NCBI RefSeq assembly: GCF_006716785.1
Contig: NZ_VFPQ01000001.1
Coordinates: 4,712,001-4,776,000, forward strand
Source: Thermopolyspora flexuosa
GTDB taxonomy: Bacteria > Actinomycetota > Actinomycetes > Streptosporangiales > Streptosporangiaceae
Direction: 5' to 3'
Length of the DNA: 64,000 bases
The notes beneath the pieces are model-generated. The model was not told the origin of the DNA and did no database searches. It saw nothing but the letters and a program-made list of their open reading frames with translations. Each line of letters starts with the position of its first letter. Within the stretch, counting starts at the first letter, position 1. Positions 8,562 through 16,434 of the stretch are shown piece after piece. The translations under genes were made by a program, and so were the position numbers.

Positions 8562-8917
8562 AAGACGGCGAGGAGCACTGGCTCGATCAGCCACTGGTGC
8601 GCCCTTACACGATCACGCGTGGCCGTACCCGGGTGCCGGACCAGCAGCTCGACCTGCTCGCGACGGTGATCGCCGCCGGCCCCTCCGACGCCTCGGAGCT
8701 CACCCCCGAGCAGTCGCGCATCCTCGACGCCTGCCGTACCCCGGTCTCGGTGGCGGAGGTCGCCTCCGAGGTGGACCTGCCGCTCACCGTGGTGCGCATC
8801 CTCCTGTCCGACCTGCGCGAGCAGGGCCTGGTGCGGGTACGGCAGCCCGCGCGGGCGGCGCAGATGCCCGCGCCGAGCCTGCTCCGCGAGGTGATCCAGG
8901 GGCTGAAGGCGCTGTAG
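8558..8917 (+). CDS. cvnC: DUF742 protein (conservon component C)
   Basis: A 119-residue DUF742 protein. The N-terminal half carries the family's short conserved stretch (WLDQPLVRPYTITRGRT, residues 8-24). The C-terminal half is a winged-helix-like region (SRILDACRTPVSVAEVASEVDLPLTVVRILLSDLREQGLVRV). In Streptomyces these proteins are the third member of conservons and work with the sensor kinase-like CvnA, a roadblock protein and a Ras-like GTPase. Here the gene follows cvnA directly with GTGA overlap, and no roadblock or GTPase gene follows, so this is a reduced two-gene version. Its target is unknown. Confidence 0.9.
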   Translation: MKDGEEHWLDQPLVRPYTITRGRTRVPDQQLDLLATVIAAGPSDASELTPEQSRILDACRTPVSVAEVASEVDLPLTVVRILLSDLREQGLVRVRQPARAAQMPAPSLLREVIQGLKAL

Positions 8918-9277
8918 GCCCGGCCGTACCGGCCGGTGGGCCGTTTCTCCCGGGCGGGCCGCCGCACACGCGACCGGCAAAATCGGACTTCCATCGCGCG
9001 ACGCCCGGAATAATCACATCTCGCACTTGTTTACACTCACTGGTCAAGGAGTGCTCCCGGGCATGTCAGCGTCCACCCGGACGATCCGCCGGGAGCGACA
9101 GCGTAGGGGCCCGTACCCCGGGTCTCCCCCTGGCGCCGCCGGCCACCCGACCGGCAGGCGCGTGGCAGAGGTCCGTCACACACAGCCGGCACGAGGCGTC
9201 CCCGCCGCCGCATCGGTACGGCGGGCACGACGACGGAAGGAAAGGATCGCCGTTCCAGGCGAGATCGGGGTTGAGAC
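8918..9277. other. intergenic region, no convincing gene
   Basis: About 360 bases. A weak open frame runs from 9063 with AAGGAG upstream, but its composition (Arg/Pro/Gly) and its overlap with the DUF5999 gene in another frame argue against it. The AT-richer part at 8980-9055 (including CTTGTTTACACTCACTGG) is the likely promoter zone for the small downstream genes. Confidence 0.45.
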
Positions 9278-9472
9278 ATGTGTGATCACCAGCCGAGGTG
9301 TCCGGGCGCGGACGCCCTCGACCGTGAGGCCGCCGCCCTCGTCGCGTTCCACCCTGAGCAGGGCTGGGGACTTCTCTGCAACGGCGTGGTGATCTTCGAG
9401 GACACCGGCGACCTGCTCCCCGACGGCCGGATCGTCCCGGTCCACCGCGCGCCCTGCGGGAGCGCGGCGTGA
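9278..9472 (+). CDS. DUF5999 family small protein
   Basis: A 64-residue protein starting MCDHQPRCPGADALDREAA, then HPEQGWGLLCNGVVIFEDTGDLLPDG. This is the full-length pattern of the small actinobacterial DUF5999 family. The paired cysteines and histidine near the N terminus (C2, H4, C8) and C34 could bind metal, but the family has no known role. The ATG at 9278 follows GGGGTTGAG. Its stop overlaps the start of a 48-codon open frame (GTGA). Confidence 0.8.
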   Translation: MCDHQPRCPGADALDREAAALVAFHPEQGWGLLCNGVVIFEDTGDLLPDGRIVPVHRAPCGSAA

Positions 9473-9615
9473 GCGGCCGCGGCACCAAGGGCGGTACCAA
9501 AGGCGGCGCCGTGGCGTCGGCCGGGCACCGGATCCGCATCCGCAAGCCCCGCCCGCGCACCCCGCAGCCGCCGCTCGACCTGCGCACCCCGTCGGGCCGC
9601 CGGCTCCCGTACTGA
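9469..9615 (+). CDS. putative 48-residue basic protein coupled to DUF5999
   Basis: A GTG at 9469 overlaps the TGA of the DUF5999 gene and opens a 48-codon frame ending at 9615. The product starts SGRGTKGGTKGGAVA and continues as an Arg/Pro-rich tail ending GRRLPY. It is strongly basic, with no membrane segment and no family that I recognise. The four-base stop/start overlap is typical of real actinomycete operons and is the main support. Against it, such short Arg/Pro-rich frames also arise by chance at this GC content. Confidence 0.4.
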   Translation: MSGRGTKGGTKGGAVASAGHRIRIRKPRPRTPQPPLDLRTPSGRRLPY

Positions 9616-9724
9616 CGCGGGACCCGCGGGCCGGTGTCGCGGGACGGGCCGGGGCGGCACCGTCAACGTCTCCGAGGTGCACTGATGGCGGATCGTTTCC
9701 AGGGCGTCACCTACAGTTGAGCAC

Positions 9725-10348
9725 ATGGGGGACGCCGAGACGCGGTTGGTGGAGGTGGCCACCCGGCTCTTCGCCGAGCTCGGGTTCGACGGGACCTCGA
9801 CGCGGCTCATCGCCGAGGCCGCCGGAATCGAGGTGGACGAGCTCGTCGAGCGGGTGGGCGACAAGACCGAGCTGTACCGGACCGTGATGGCGCACGCCCA
9901 CGAGGCCGAGCAGGCGGCGATGCGGTCCGCGCTGGCCGACTTCACCCCCACCATGCAGGGGCTGCTCGACCTCGCCGACGCCTACCTCGACTTCTACGTC
10001 GACCACCCGGAGATCCTCTCGCTGTGGATGCACCGGTGGCTGGGCGACGCGATCGACGTGGAGCGGCTGGAGGAGGAGTACGCCCGGCCGCTCTACGTCA
10101 TGGTCACCGACCTCGTGCGCGACCTGATCCCGCCCGACGTCGACGCCGACCACATGGTCTGGACGGTCGTGTGGAGCGTGTACGGCTTCCTCACCGGCGG
10201 CATGCAGTACAGCAGGGGGCAGCCGTCGGCGACCGCGGCGAGCGACCGTGGCCATCGGCGCAGGCCCGAACCCGCGGAGCTCGCCCGGTTCCGGGCCCAC
10301 CTGCACACGCTGATCCGCCGGATGACCGCCCCGTTTCCGGGCGGGTGA
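9725..10348 (+). CDS. TetR-family transcriptional regulator
   Basis: A 207-residue one-component regulator. The N-terminal helix-turn-helix spans residues 4-50 (TRLVEVATRLFAELGFDGTSTRLIAEAAGIEVDELVERVGDKTELYRTVM), the classical TetR block. It is followed by an all-helical ligand-binding and dimerisation domain. There are no membrane segments. The gene stands alone, tail to tail with the PAS protein, so its target is not obvious from the neighbours. The C-terminal 40 residues are Arg-rich and probably flexible. The start is the ATG at 9725. Confidence 0.88.
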   Translation: MGDAETRLVEVATRLFAELGFDGTSTRLIAEAAGIEVDELVERVGDKTELYRTVMAHAHEAEQAAMRSALADFTPTMQGLLDLADAYLDFYVDHPEILSLWMHRWLGDAIDVERLEEEYARPLYVMVTDLVRDLIPPDVDADHMVWTVVWSVYGFLTGGMQYSRGQPSATAASDRGHRRRPEPAELARFRAHLHTLIRRMTAPFPGG

Positions 10349-10371
10349 CGGCGGCCTGCCCCGCGGATCCC

Positions 10372-10386
10372 GGCCGGTCCCCGGCC
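10372..10386. terminator. short hairpin between convergent genes
   Basis: GGCCGG-TCC-CCGGCC is a perfect six-base stem in the 42-base gap between the TetR gene (plus) and the PAS gene (minus). There is no T-tract. Its position suits a weak two-way terminator. Confidence 0.35.
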
Positions 10387-10390
10387 TCGC

Positions 10391-11752
10391 TCAGGCGACG
10401 TCGCTGTAGTCGCGGCTCTCCGCGCGGATGCGGGCGACCTGCGCCTCCAGCTCGTCGACCTCGAAGGGCACCATCGACCGCTCGAACTCCTCCTCGAGCG
10501 TGCGGAGCATGTCCATCGCCCGGGAGAAGGCGGAGAACTCCTGGTCGATCGTGCCGAGCAGGTCGCCGAGCATGTGCTGGGCGCGACGGCGCATCACCAG
10601 GATGCGCCACTGCCCGAGGAACCGCTGGAACGCCAGCAGCCGGTCCCCGGCCTCGGCGATCGTGGCCTTGATCTCCTGCAGCGCGCCGTTGACCTGGCTC
10701 GCCCGGGCCGACATCTCCAGGGCGCTCTCCCGCACCGCGTCGCACAGCAGGGGCACCTCGCGCAGCGCGGTGGCCGGCGCCTTCCCGTCGACGACCTCGG
10801 CGGCGAACGAGGCGATCATGTCGTTGTGCACGCTCGCCAGCGCGATCCGGAAGCGCAGGTCGGTGATGTCGTCGCGGAGCTTGGCGAGCGGGGGTACGAG
10901 CCGCTCCAGCGCGACCACCGCGCCGCCCATCGGGCCGGCCATCACCTGGGCGACGTTGCCGAGCACCGGCGCGGTGTCGGCGACCATCGCGGAGGCGCGC
11001 TGCGCGGTGGCCACGGCGCCGTCGAGCCGGCGCGCCACGTCGAGCACCCGCTCCGAGGTGCTCGCCAGCCGGTCGCCGAACTCCCGGTACCGCTCGAGCA
11101 GGCCCACGAGGCCGGACAGCAGCGACTCGAGCGCCTGCGCGCCGGCGAGCACCTGCCGGAGCGAGCCGCGCGCGTTCGGCCGCGCGTAGTTGGAGGAGGC
11201 GAGCCGGTCCCGGGCCGCCACCTCGCTGCTGAGCGCGTCGGCGAGGAACTCCTCGTGCGAGGTGAAGCCGAGCTCGCCGAGCGCCTGCTCCAGGGCCCGC
11301 AGGCCGTGCACCGCCACCTGGCGCCGGTCGAGGCCCTGCTCGGCCGCGTACCGCTCGGCGGCGTTGACGTACCGGTAGACCTCCTTGACCTTGTCGAACA
11401 TGGGGCCCAGCGGGGCGACACGCACCGAGAGGAAGCCGTCCCCCGACGGGGTCATGGTCGCGAACACCCAGTACCGGCTGCCGTTCTTGGCACGGTTGAG
11501 CACGTACGACCCGACCGGCCGCCCGGCGAGCAGACGGTCCCAGACGAGACGGAAGACGCCGGCGGGCATCTCGGGATGGCGGACGATGTTGTGAGGTGCG
11601 CCGCTCAGCTCCTCAAGGGAGTATCCAGAGATACGGACAAATACCGAGTTCCCGGTACGAATGCGGCCGCGTCGATCGGTGGTGGAGAAGAACAGTTCAT
11701 CAGGCCTGATGAGCTGTTCGACATCGTTGGAGTCGATTAGCCCGAGGGTCAT
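10391..11752 (-). CDS. soluble PAS-domain protein resembling aerotaxis sensors
   Basis: 453 residues from the ATG at 11752, which has GAGG six bases upstream. An ATG nine codons further up lacks such a site. Residues 10-110 form a PAS domain of the Aer type: DRRGRIRTGNSVFVRISGYS, then HNIVRHPEMPAGVFRLVWDRLLAGRPVGSYVLNRAKNGSRYWVFA, the block that holds FAD in aerotaxis receptors. The rest is a long series of amphipathic helices and coiled coil with no membrane segment and no recognisable methyl-accepting signalling tip. It may sense redox state or oxygen in the cytoplasm. No che or flagellar genes are near. The output partner is unknown. Confidence 0.78.
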   Translation of the reverse strand: MTLGLIDSNDVEQLIRPDELFFSTTDRRGRIRTGNSVFVRISGYSLEELSGAPHNIVRHPEMPAGVFRLVWDRLLAGRPVGSYVLNRAKNGSRYWVFATMTPSGDGFLSVRVAPLGPMFDKVKEVYRYVNAAERYAAEQGLDRRQVAVHGLRALEQALGELGFTSHEEFLADALSSEVAARDRLASSNYARPNARGSLRQVLAGAQALESLLSGLVGLLERYREFGDRLASTSERVLDVARRLDGAVATAQRASAMVADTAPVLGNVAQVMAGPMGGAVVALERLVPPLAKLRDDITDLRFRIALASVHNDMIASFAAEVVDGKAPATALREVPLLCDAVRESALEMSARASQVNGALQEIKATIAEAGDRLLAFQRFLGQWRILVMRRRAQHMLGDLLGTIDQEFSAFSRAMDMLRTLEEEFERSMVPFEVDELEAQVARIRAESRDYSDVA

Positions 11753-12288
11753 CGTGTACCTCACAGTTCGGCGGCGCAAAATGCCGCCCGGGCCGGCGTC
11801 GCGACCGTCGCGACTGATTTTCGGCTGTCCGAAGCTTATTGCACCCAGTGCATACTCTTACCACGAGGGGTATGTGACCTGCGACACTGCGCATTCATCC
11901 CATGTGTCCGTAATTGTGATTTCGGTCACTGGAGGACGGCCGCGATCCGGACTCTCACGGCGCCCCTCGGCCGCCCTCGGCGGTACGCGCGGGACCACCC
12001 TCACCCCTACCGCTAGCTGCAGAAACCCGCATAAGGGGACATCCGCGACGGATGTTCACAAAGGTGATCCGGGCCACAGGGAGGGCCCGCCGTACGGTCG
12101 CGGTGCGGGCGGCCCTCCCAACCGGAGGTGGCCCCACCCTCACCCCGCCGGGCGCGAGGGAGTGAGCAACGCCACATCCGTCAGCACCGGGCCTGCGGTA
12201 CGGCATGGCGTCCGTGAAGCCGCCGCGCCCGGCCGTCCGGGTCGCCCGGCGGCCACGCGGTGCGCCGGCCGTACCCGGCGCCGGCGGC
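11753..12288. other. intergenic region with several short inverted repeats
   Basis: About 535 bases without a supported gene. Positions 11825-11935 are AT-richer and upstream of the minus-strand PAS gene, and hold the inverted repeat TGCAC-CCA-GTGCA (11840-11852). A second repeat, ACATCCG-CGA-CGGATGT, lies at 12039-12055. A third, GCGCCGG-N6-CCGGCGC (12262-12281), starts eight bases past the stop of the DUF4429 gene and could end its transcript, though it has no T-tract. Confidence 0.45.
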
Positions 12289-13149
12289 TCACATGCGCGA
12301 GAGCAGCTCGGCCTTCTTCGCCTGGAACTCCTCCTCGGTGAGCAGCCCGGCGTCGCGCAGCTCGCCGAGCTTGCGCACGAGTTCGGCCAGCTCGGTGGCG
12401 GAGGCGGGACGCGGCCGCTCCCCGGCCTCGAGCGGCCGCGGCGTGGCGGCCGCGGGGGCGGCGGCGCGGATCGCGGCGAGCACGGCGGCGGCGAACGGCA
12501 ACGACTCGTGCACGAGGCCGTAGCCCACCCCGAAGACGACCGATGCGACGTCGTCCTCCGCGCTCGGCGGCATCGGGCGGCCCCGCACCTTGAGCCGCAG
12601 CGAGCCGCTCGCCACACCGGGCGCGTGCCACTCGACGTCCTCCAGGTCGGCGACCCGGAACCGCTGGTCGCCCGCCCGGTACTTCGCCCTGGTCACCCCG
12701 GACCAGAACCAGGTGAAGACGACGGTCTCGCCGTCGAAGGAGGCCGCGCCGTCCCACGCCTTGAACCGCAGCGGCGGCTCGGGCGCGGCCACGAGGAACC
12801 GGTCGGCCGGCCCCCGGTCGACGACGGCCGCCCGCGTCTCGTCGGCGTAGTACTCGGCGAGCGTGGCCATCTTGGCGGGAAGCGGCAGCCGGTAGGGGTC
12901 CTGGGATTCCCTGAGCTGCCCGGCGGCCGCGGTGATCACCGGATCCGCGCCCGGCCGGGGCCGTACCCGCAGCACGACCTTGCCCAGCCGGATCGGGGAG
13001 ACGGTGACGTCGGCGATCGCCGCGTACGGCACGAACCGCTCCCCCAGCGCCCGTACCAGCCTGGGCGCGCGCAGGCCGTCCGGCTTGATGCGCAGGCCGT
13101 CGGCGTCGAACTCCCAGACGCAGCCGATGCCCTTCAGTACGTCCCGCAC
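12289..13149 (-). CDS. DUF4429 and SHOCT domain protein
   Basis: A 286-residue protein with two similar N-terminal modules (about residues 5-105 and 120-215). Each has a WEFDADGLRI- or FKAWDGAASF-type start followed by strands, matching the DUF4429 (PH-like) repeat. The last 35 residues (ATELAELVRKLGELRDAGLLTEEEFQAKKAELLSRM) form a SHOCT helix pair, a short oligomerisation motif. There are no membrane segments. Function is unknown in the family. The start is the GTG at 13149. It sits alone, divergent from a small open frame at 13294. Confidence 0.85.
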   Translation of the reverse strand: MRDVLKGIGCVWEFDADGLRIKPDGLRAPRLVRALGERFVPYAAIADVTVSPIRLGKVVLRVRPRPGADPVITAAAGQLRESQDPYRLPLPAKMATLAEYYADETRAAVVDRGPADRFLVAAPEPPLRFKAWDGAASFDGETVVFTWFWSGVTRAKYRAGDQRFRVADLEDVEWHAPGVASGSLRLKVRGRPMPPSAEDDVASVVFGVGYGLVHESLPFAAAVLAAIRAAAPAAATPRPLEAGERPRPASATELAELVRKLGELRDAGLLTEEEFQAKKAELLSRM

Positions 13150-13293
13150 ATCCCCAGGGTAGATCGCCGGCCGTTCCGCCCGCAGTGCCGCGCCGACCGG
13201 GCCTCCGGGCCGGAAATCCCGTTGCCCGGGGATTCAGCGTCCGGTGCACTCATGGGTCGGCAGGTCGCCGGACGAGAACGCAAGGAGGCGAAC

Positions 13294-13407
13294 GTGACGA
13301 CGGCGCGCAGCACCAGCCTTCGGAAACTCGCCGGCACCTACCCTGAGGACACCACGCTTCGTGCATACACCGAACACCGACGCATCGGCGCGCGCCTCCG
13401 GCACTAG
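13294..13407 (+). CDS. putative 37-residue peptide with a strong ribosome binding site
   Basis: A GTG at 13294 is preceded by AAGGAGG with five bases between, the best Shine-Dalgarno in this part of the window. It opens a 37-codon frame ending in TAG at 13407. The product starts MTTARSTSLRKLAGTYPED and ends in ARLRH. It is short, basic and Thr/Arg-rich, with no cysteine, and I do not recognise it. It overlaps the start of an ABC-transporter remnant in another frame. It could be a leader peptide, a small translated gene or a relic of a peptide precursor next to its exporter. The sequence does not decide between these. Confidence 0.4.
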   Translation: MTTARSTSLRKLAGTYPEDTTLRAYTEHRRIGARLRH

Positions 13408-14114
13408 GGCGGTCCGGTCGCGGCGCGCCGTTCTCCGCCACCTGCGCCCGGCCCCGCGGCGCGCGGCCGCGCTCGCCGGGGCGCCGGCCGCGCCGCTCGC
13501 CGGGCTCGCCCTCGGCTACCTCGCGGTCGCCGTCGCCGGGCGGCTCGCCCGCACGCTGGTCGCCTGGCTCGCCACCGGGCTGGTGCTGCGCCGCATCTTC
13601 GACCTGATCGGCGGCGAGACGCCCGGATCGCCGGCGACGGTCTGTGGCTGTGCGCGGCGGTCGTCGGCATCGAGGCGGTCCGCGGCCGGCGCGGGCGCTG
13701 TGGCTCGCCGCGTTCGACCCCGACCTCGCCGCGCTGCCGGACGGCCTCGACACCGTGGTCGGGCCGCGCGGGGTGCGGCTGTCCGGCGGCCAGGTGCAGC
13801 GGGTCACCGCGGCACGCGCCCTGGTGCGGCGGCCCGAGCTGCTCGTCGTCGACGACCTGTCCTCGGCCCTCGACGCCGAGACCGAGCGCACGCTCTGGCG
13901 GCGCCTCGCCGAGGCCGCCCGCACCGGGGAGGGGCCCGCGACGCTGCTCGTGGTCTCCCACCGGCGGGCCGCGCTGGAACAGGCCGGCCAGGTCGTCGTG
14001 CTCGACGGCGGCCGGGTCGCCGGATGCGGCCCGCTCGGCGAGCTGCTCGCCGCCTGCCCGCCGCTGCGCCGCCTGTGGGACGGCGACCGCATCGACGAGG
14101 TCGCCGCCGGGTAG
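13361..14114 (+). pseudogene. ABC transporter permease/ATPase remnant (frameshifted, internally deleted)
   Basis: Three reading frames carry successive pieces of one fused membrane/ATPase exporter. The first frame (to about 13625) encodes a membrane helix (LAGLALGYLAVAVAGRLARTLVAWL) and ends IFDLIGGE. A second frame (about 13627-13680) continues with IAGDGLWLCAAVVGIEAVR, another helix start. The third frame (13680-14114) holds only the C-terminal half of the ATPase domain: LPDGLDTVVGPRGVRLSGGQ, the ABC signature, then the Walker B stretch LLVVDDLSSALD and the switch histidine SHRR. Walker A, the Q-loop and most membrane helices are missing. This is a decayed gene, formed by an internal deletion plus at least one frameshift. 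Confidence 0.75.
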
Positions 14115-14123
14115 CCGCGGGGG

Positions 14124-15059
14124 TCAGGGCACGAGCACGATCCGGCCGCGCAGCCCGCCCTTGGCGAGGCGCAGGTGGGCGTCGGCGACCCGGTCGAGCG
14201 GCATGGTCTCGGCCACCCGGAGGGTGAGCGTGCCCGCCTCGGCCAGCGAGACGAGGCCGGCGAGCCGGGCGCCGTCGGCGTGGATCCAGTGCGAGAACAC
14301 CCGGATGTTCCGCAGCCCCGGCGGTGCCCCGCCCGCCACCAGCGCGGCGAACGCGCCGCCGGTCCGCACCGCGTCGAGGGCCGCCGCCCCGGTCACGGCC
14401 GCGTCGAGCGCGGCGTCCACGCCGCCGGGTACCAGGGCGCGGACGGCCTCGCCGAGCCGTGCCGTACGGGGCACGAAGAGCTCCGCCCCGAGCTCCCGCA
14501 CCAGGGGCTCGTCCTCGGCGCCCGCGACCGCGACCACCCGGATGCCGCGGGCGGCGGCGAGCTGCACCGCGAAGCCGCCCACCGCCCCGGCCGCGCCGGT
14601 GACGAGCAGCGTCTCCCCCGCGCGCAGGCCGAGCCGGTCGAGCGCCTGCGCCGCGGTGAGGCCGTTCAGCGGCAGCGTGGCCGCCGCCACCGGGGAGACC
14701 CCCTCCGGCACGCGGGCCACCGCGTCGGCGTCGAGCACCACCTGGTCGGCCTGGGTGCCGAGCGGCACGTCGAGCCGGTCGGAGAGCCCGACCACCCGCT
14801 GCCCGGGCACGACGCCGGACACCTCCGGGCCGGCCTCCTCGACGACGCCCGCGACGTCCCAGCCGAGGCCGATCTGATCGCGCCGGGGCAGCATGCCCGC
14901 GGCGGCGAGCGCTCCGGACCGGGTGGCGAGATCGACCGGGTTCACCGTCGCCGCCTCGACCCGGATCCGCACCTGACGCGCCCCCACGGCGGGCACCGGC
15001 ACCTCGGCGACCTCCAGCACCTCGGGCCCGCCGAAGTCTCGGATGACCACGGCACGCAC
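14124..15059 (-). CDS. NADP-dependent zinc-free medium-chain oxidoreductase (quinone reductase-like)
   Basis: A 311-residue MDR-superfamily enzyme. The N-terminal GroES-like part (MRAVVIRDFGGPEVLEVAEVPVP, VNPVDLATRSG) lacks the catalytic zinc ligands of alcohol dehydrogenases. The Rossmann part has LLVTGAAGAVGGFAVQLAAARG (residues about 155-176). Such enzymes reduce quinones, enones or related electrophiles with NADPH. It is divergent from an HxlR-type regulator with a shared operator region, a common arrangement for quinone- and aldehyde-responsive detoxification. The start is the GTG at 15059. The substrate is inferred only. Confidence 0.88.
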   Translation of the reverse strand: MRAVVIRDFGGPEVLEVAEVPVPAVGARQVRIRVEAATVNPVDLATRSGALAAAGMLPRRDQIGLGWDVAGVVEEAGPEVSGVVPGQRVVGLSDRLDVPLGTQADQVVLDADAVARVPEGVSPVAAATLPLNGLTAAQALDRLGLRAGETLLVTGAAGAVGGFAVQLAAARGIRVVAVAGAEDEPLVRELGAELFVPRTARLGEAVRALVPGGVDAALDAAVTGAAALDAVRTGGAFAALVAGGAPPGLRNIRVFSHWIHADGARLAGLVSLAEAGTLTLRVAETMPLDRVADAHLRLAKGGLRGRIVLVP

Positions 15060-15113
15060 GCGCTACCTCCTTCGCTCGGTTCCGCTGTGCTCGCCCACCG
15101 ACCGTAGGAGCGC

Positions 15114-15132
15114 TACTCTCCTTTGGGGAGTA
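15114..15132. promoter_or_regulatory. candidate HxlR/YodB-type operator
   Basis: In the 112-base divergent gap, TACTCTCC-TTT-GGGGAGTA forms eight-base arms with one mismatch and gives TACTC-N9-GAGTA. This fits the TACT-N9-AGTA form known for HxlR-family quinone and aldehyde sensors. A second pair, GTACG (15130-15134) and CGTAC (15147-15151), lies next to it. The regulator encoded 40 bases downstream is the likely binder. Confidence 0.55.
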
Positions 15133-15171
15133 CGTACCTGAAAGTGCGTACCGCACGCGAAGGAGCCCGCG

Positions 15172-15594
15172 ATGCCCACGCTGACCGCCGCCCAGCGACG
15201 TGAACAGGCCCGCGCAGCCTACAACGCCTACCTCGCCACCTGCCCGGCCCGTCAGCTCCTCGACCGCATCAGCGGCAAGTGGGTGAGCCTCCTGCTCAAC
15301 GCCCTCGCCGACGGCCCCAGGCGGTACAGCGACCTGTCCCGCACCGTCGCCGGCATCAGCCAGAAGATGCTCACCCAGACCCTCCGCGACCTGGAACGCG
15401 ACGGCCTCGTCTCCCGGACCGTCACCCCCTCCGTCCCGGTGCGGGTCGACTACGCGCTCACCCCGCTGGGCGCCACCCTGCTCCCGGTGGTCCAGGCGAT
15501 CAAGGACTGGGCCGAGACCCACATCGAAGAGGTCATGCGCGCCCGCGACGACTACGACGCCCGGCACTCCGCCCCCACGGAGCACCGGGCCTAG
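15172..15594 (+). CDS. HxlR-family transcriptional regulator
   Basis: A 140-residue winged-helix regulator. [61 protein letters not shown] (residues 24-85) is the characteristic HxlR block. The conserved N-terminal cysteine (C24) is the residue that senses electrophiles in YodB/HypR-type members. A C-terminal helix ([17 protein letters not shown]) completes the dimer interface. The ATG at 15172 has AAGGAG nine bases upstream. It is divergent from a quinone-reductase-like gene, with an inverted repeat between. The likely role is to control that enzyme in response to quinones or aldehydes. Confidence 0.9.
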   Translation: MPTLTAAQRREQARAAYNAYLATCPARQLLDRISGKWVSLLLNALADGPRRYSDLSRTVAGISQKMLTQTLRDLERDGLVSRTVTPSVPVRVDYALTPLGATLLPVVQAIKDWAETHIEEVMRARDDYDARHSAPTEHRA

Positions 15595-15625
15595 CGGTCA
15601 CAGACGGTTCAGGATTCCCGGCCGG

Positions 15626-16288
15626 TCACGCCTCGCCGGTGGTGAGGCCGACGGGGCAGGACACGCCCGTGCCGCCGATGCCGCAGTAGCCGTTGGGGAC
15701 CTTGTGCAGGTACTGCTGGTGGTACTCCTCGGCGTAGTAGAAGGGGCCGGCCGGGGCGATCTCGGTGGTGATGGGGCCGTAGCCGGCGGCGGTGAGGACC
15801 TTCTGGTAGGCCTCCCTGGAGGCGAGGGCGGCCTTCTCCTGCTCCGGGGAGTGGGTGTAGATGGCCGAGCGGTACTGGGTGCCGATGTCGTTGCCCTGGC
15901 GCATGCCCTGCGTGGGGTCGTGGGACTCCCAGAAGATCCTGAGGAGCTCCTCGTAGCCGATCCGCGCCGGGTCGAAGACGACGCGGACGACCTCGGCGTG
16001 GCCGGTGAGGCCGGTGCAGACCTCCTCGTACGTCGGGTTCTCGGTGTAGCCGCCCGCGTAGCCCACGGCGGTGGTCACCACGCCGGGGGTGCGCCAGAAG
16101 ACGCGCTCGGCGCCCCAGAAGCAGCCGAGCCCGAAGTCGGCGATCTCGGTGCCCTCCGGGAACGGCGGCACCAGGGGGGCGTCGAGCACGGCGTGGCGGG
16201 CCGGGACCGCCATGCGCTGGGGACGGCCGGGGAGCGCCTCCTCCTTGGTCACCATCCGCGTCTTGTCGTGGCCGAAGAACCAGCCCAT
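15626..16288 (-). CDS. msrA: peptide methionine (S)-S-oxide reductase
   Basis: Repairs oxidised methionine in proteins. I chose the ATG at 16288 ([14 protein letters not shown]), which has GGAGG five bases upstream, giving 220 residues. An open frame continues upstream into the promoter region. The catalytic motif GCFWG is at residues 55-59, with the active cysteine at 56. Further family blocks are [18 protein letters not shown] and [23 protein letters not shown], then [11 protein letters not shown]. The C-terminal [11 protein letters not shown] contains two cysteines suited to thioredoxin-linked recycling. It is divergent from rarD. Confidence 0.95.
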   Translation of the reverse strand: MGWFFGHDKTRMVTKEEALPGRPQRMAVPARHAVLDAPLVPPFPEGTEIADFGLGCFWGAERVFWRTPGVVTTAVGYAGGYTENPTYEEVCTGLTGHAEVVRVVFDPARIGYEELLRIFWESHDPTQGMRQGNDIGTQYRSAIYTHSPEQEKAALASREAYQKVLTAAGYGPITTEIAPAGPFYYAEEYHQQYLHKVPNGYCGIGGTGVSCPVGLTTGEA

Positions 16289-16434
16289 CTCGTCCTCCCG
16301 TGCGCGTTCGCCGATCGCGTCACCGGGTGCAACCAGCGCGCCGCCCCGGATGTTCCACGCTTTAGCAGAGCTTAAAAGTGGACAAAGGAGTACTAATTTG
16401 TGATTAAGGGGCGTCAGGAGCAAAACTGGGTTTC

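Noticed and set aside
9027-9392. Possible gene in front of DUF5999
   Set aside because: Overlaps DUF5999 in another frame and has non-protein-like composition, despite AAGGAG near 9043.
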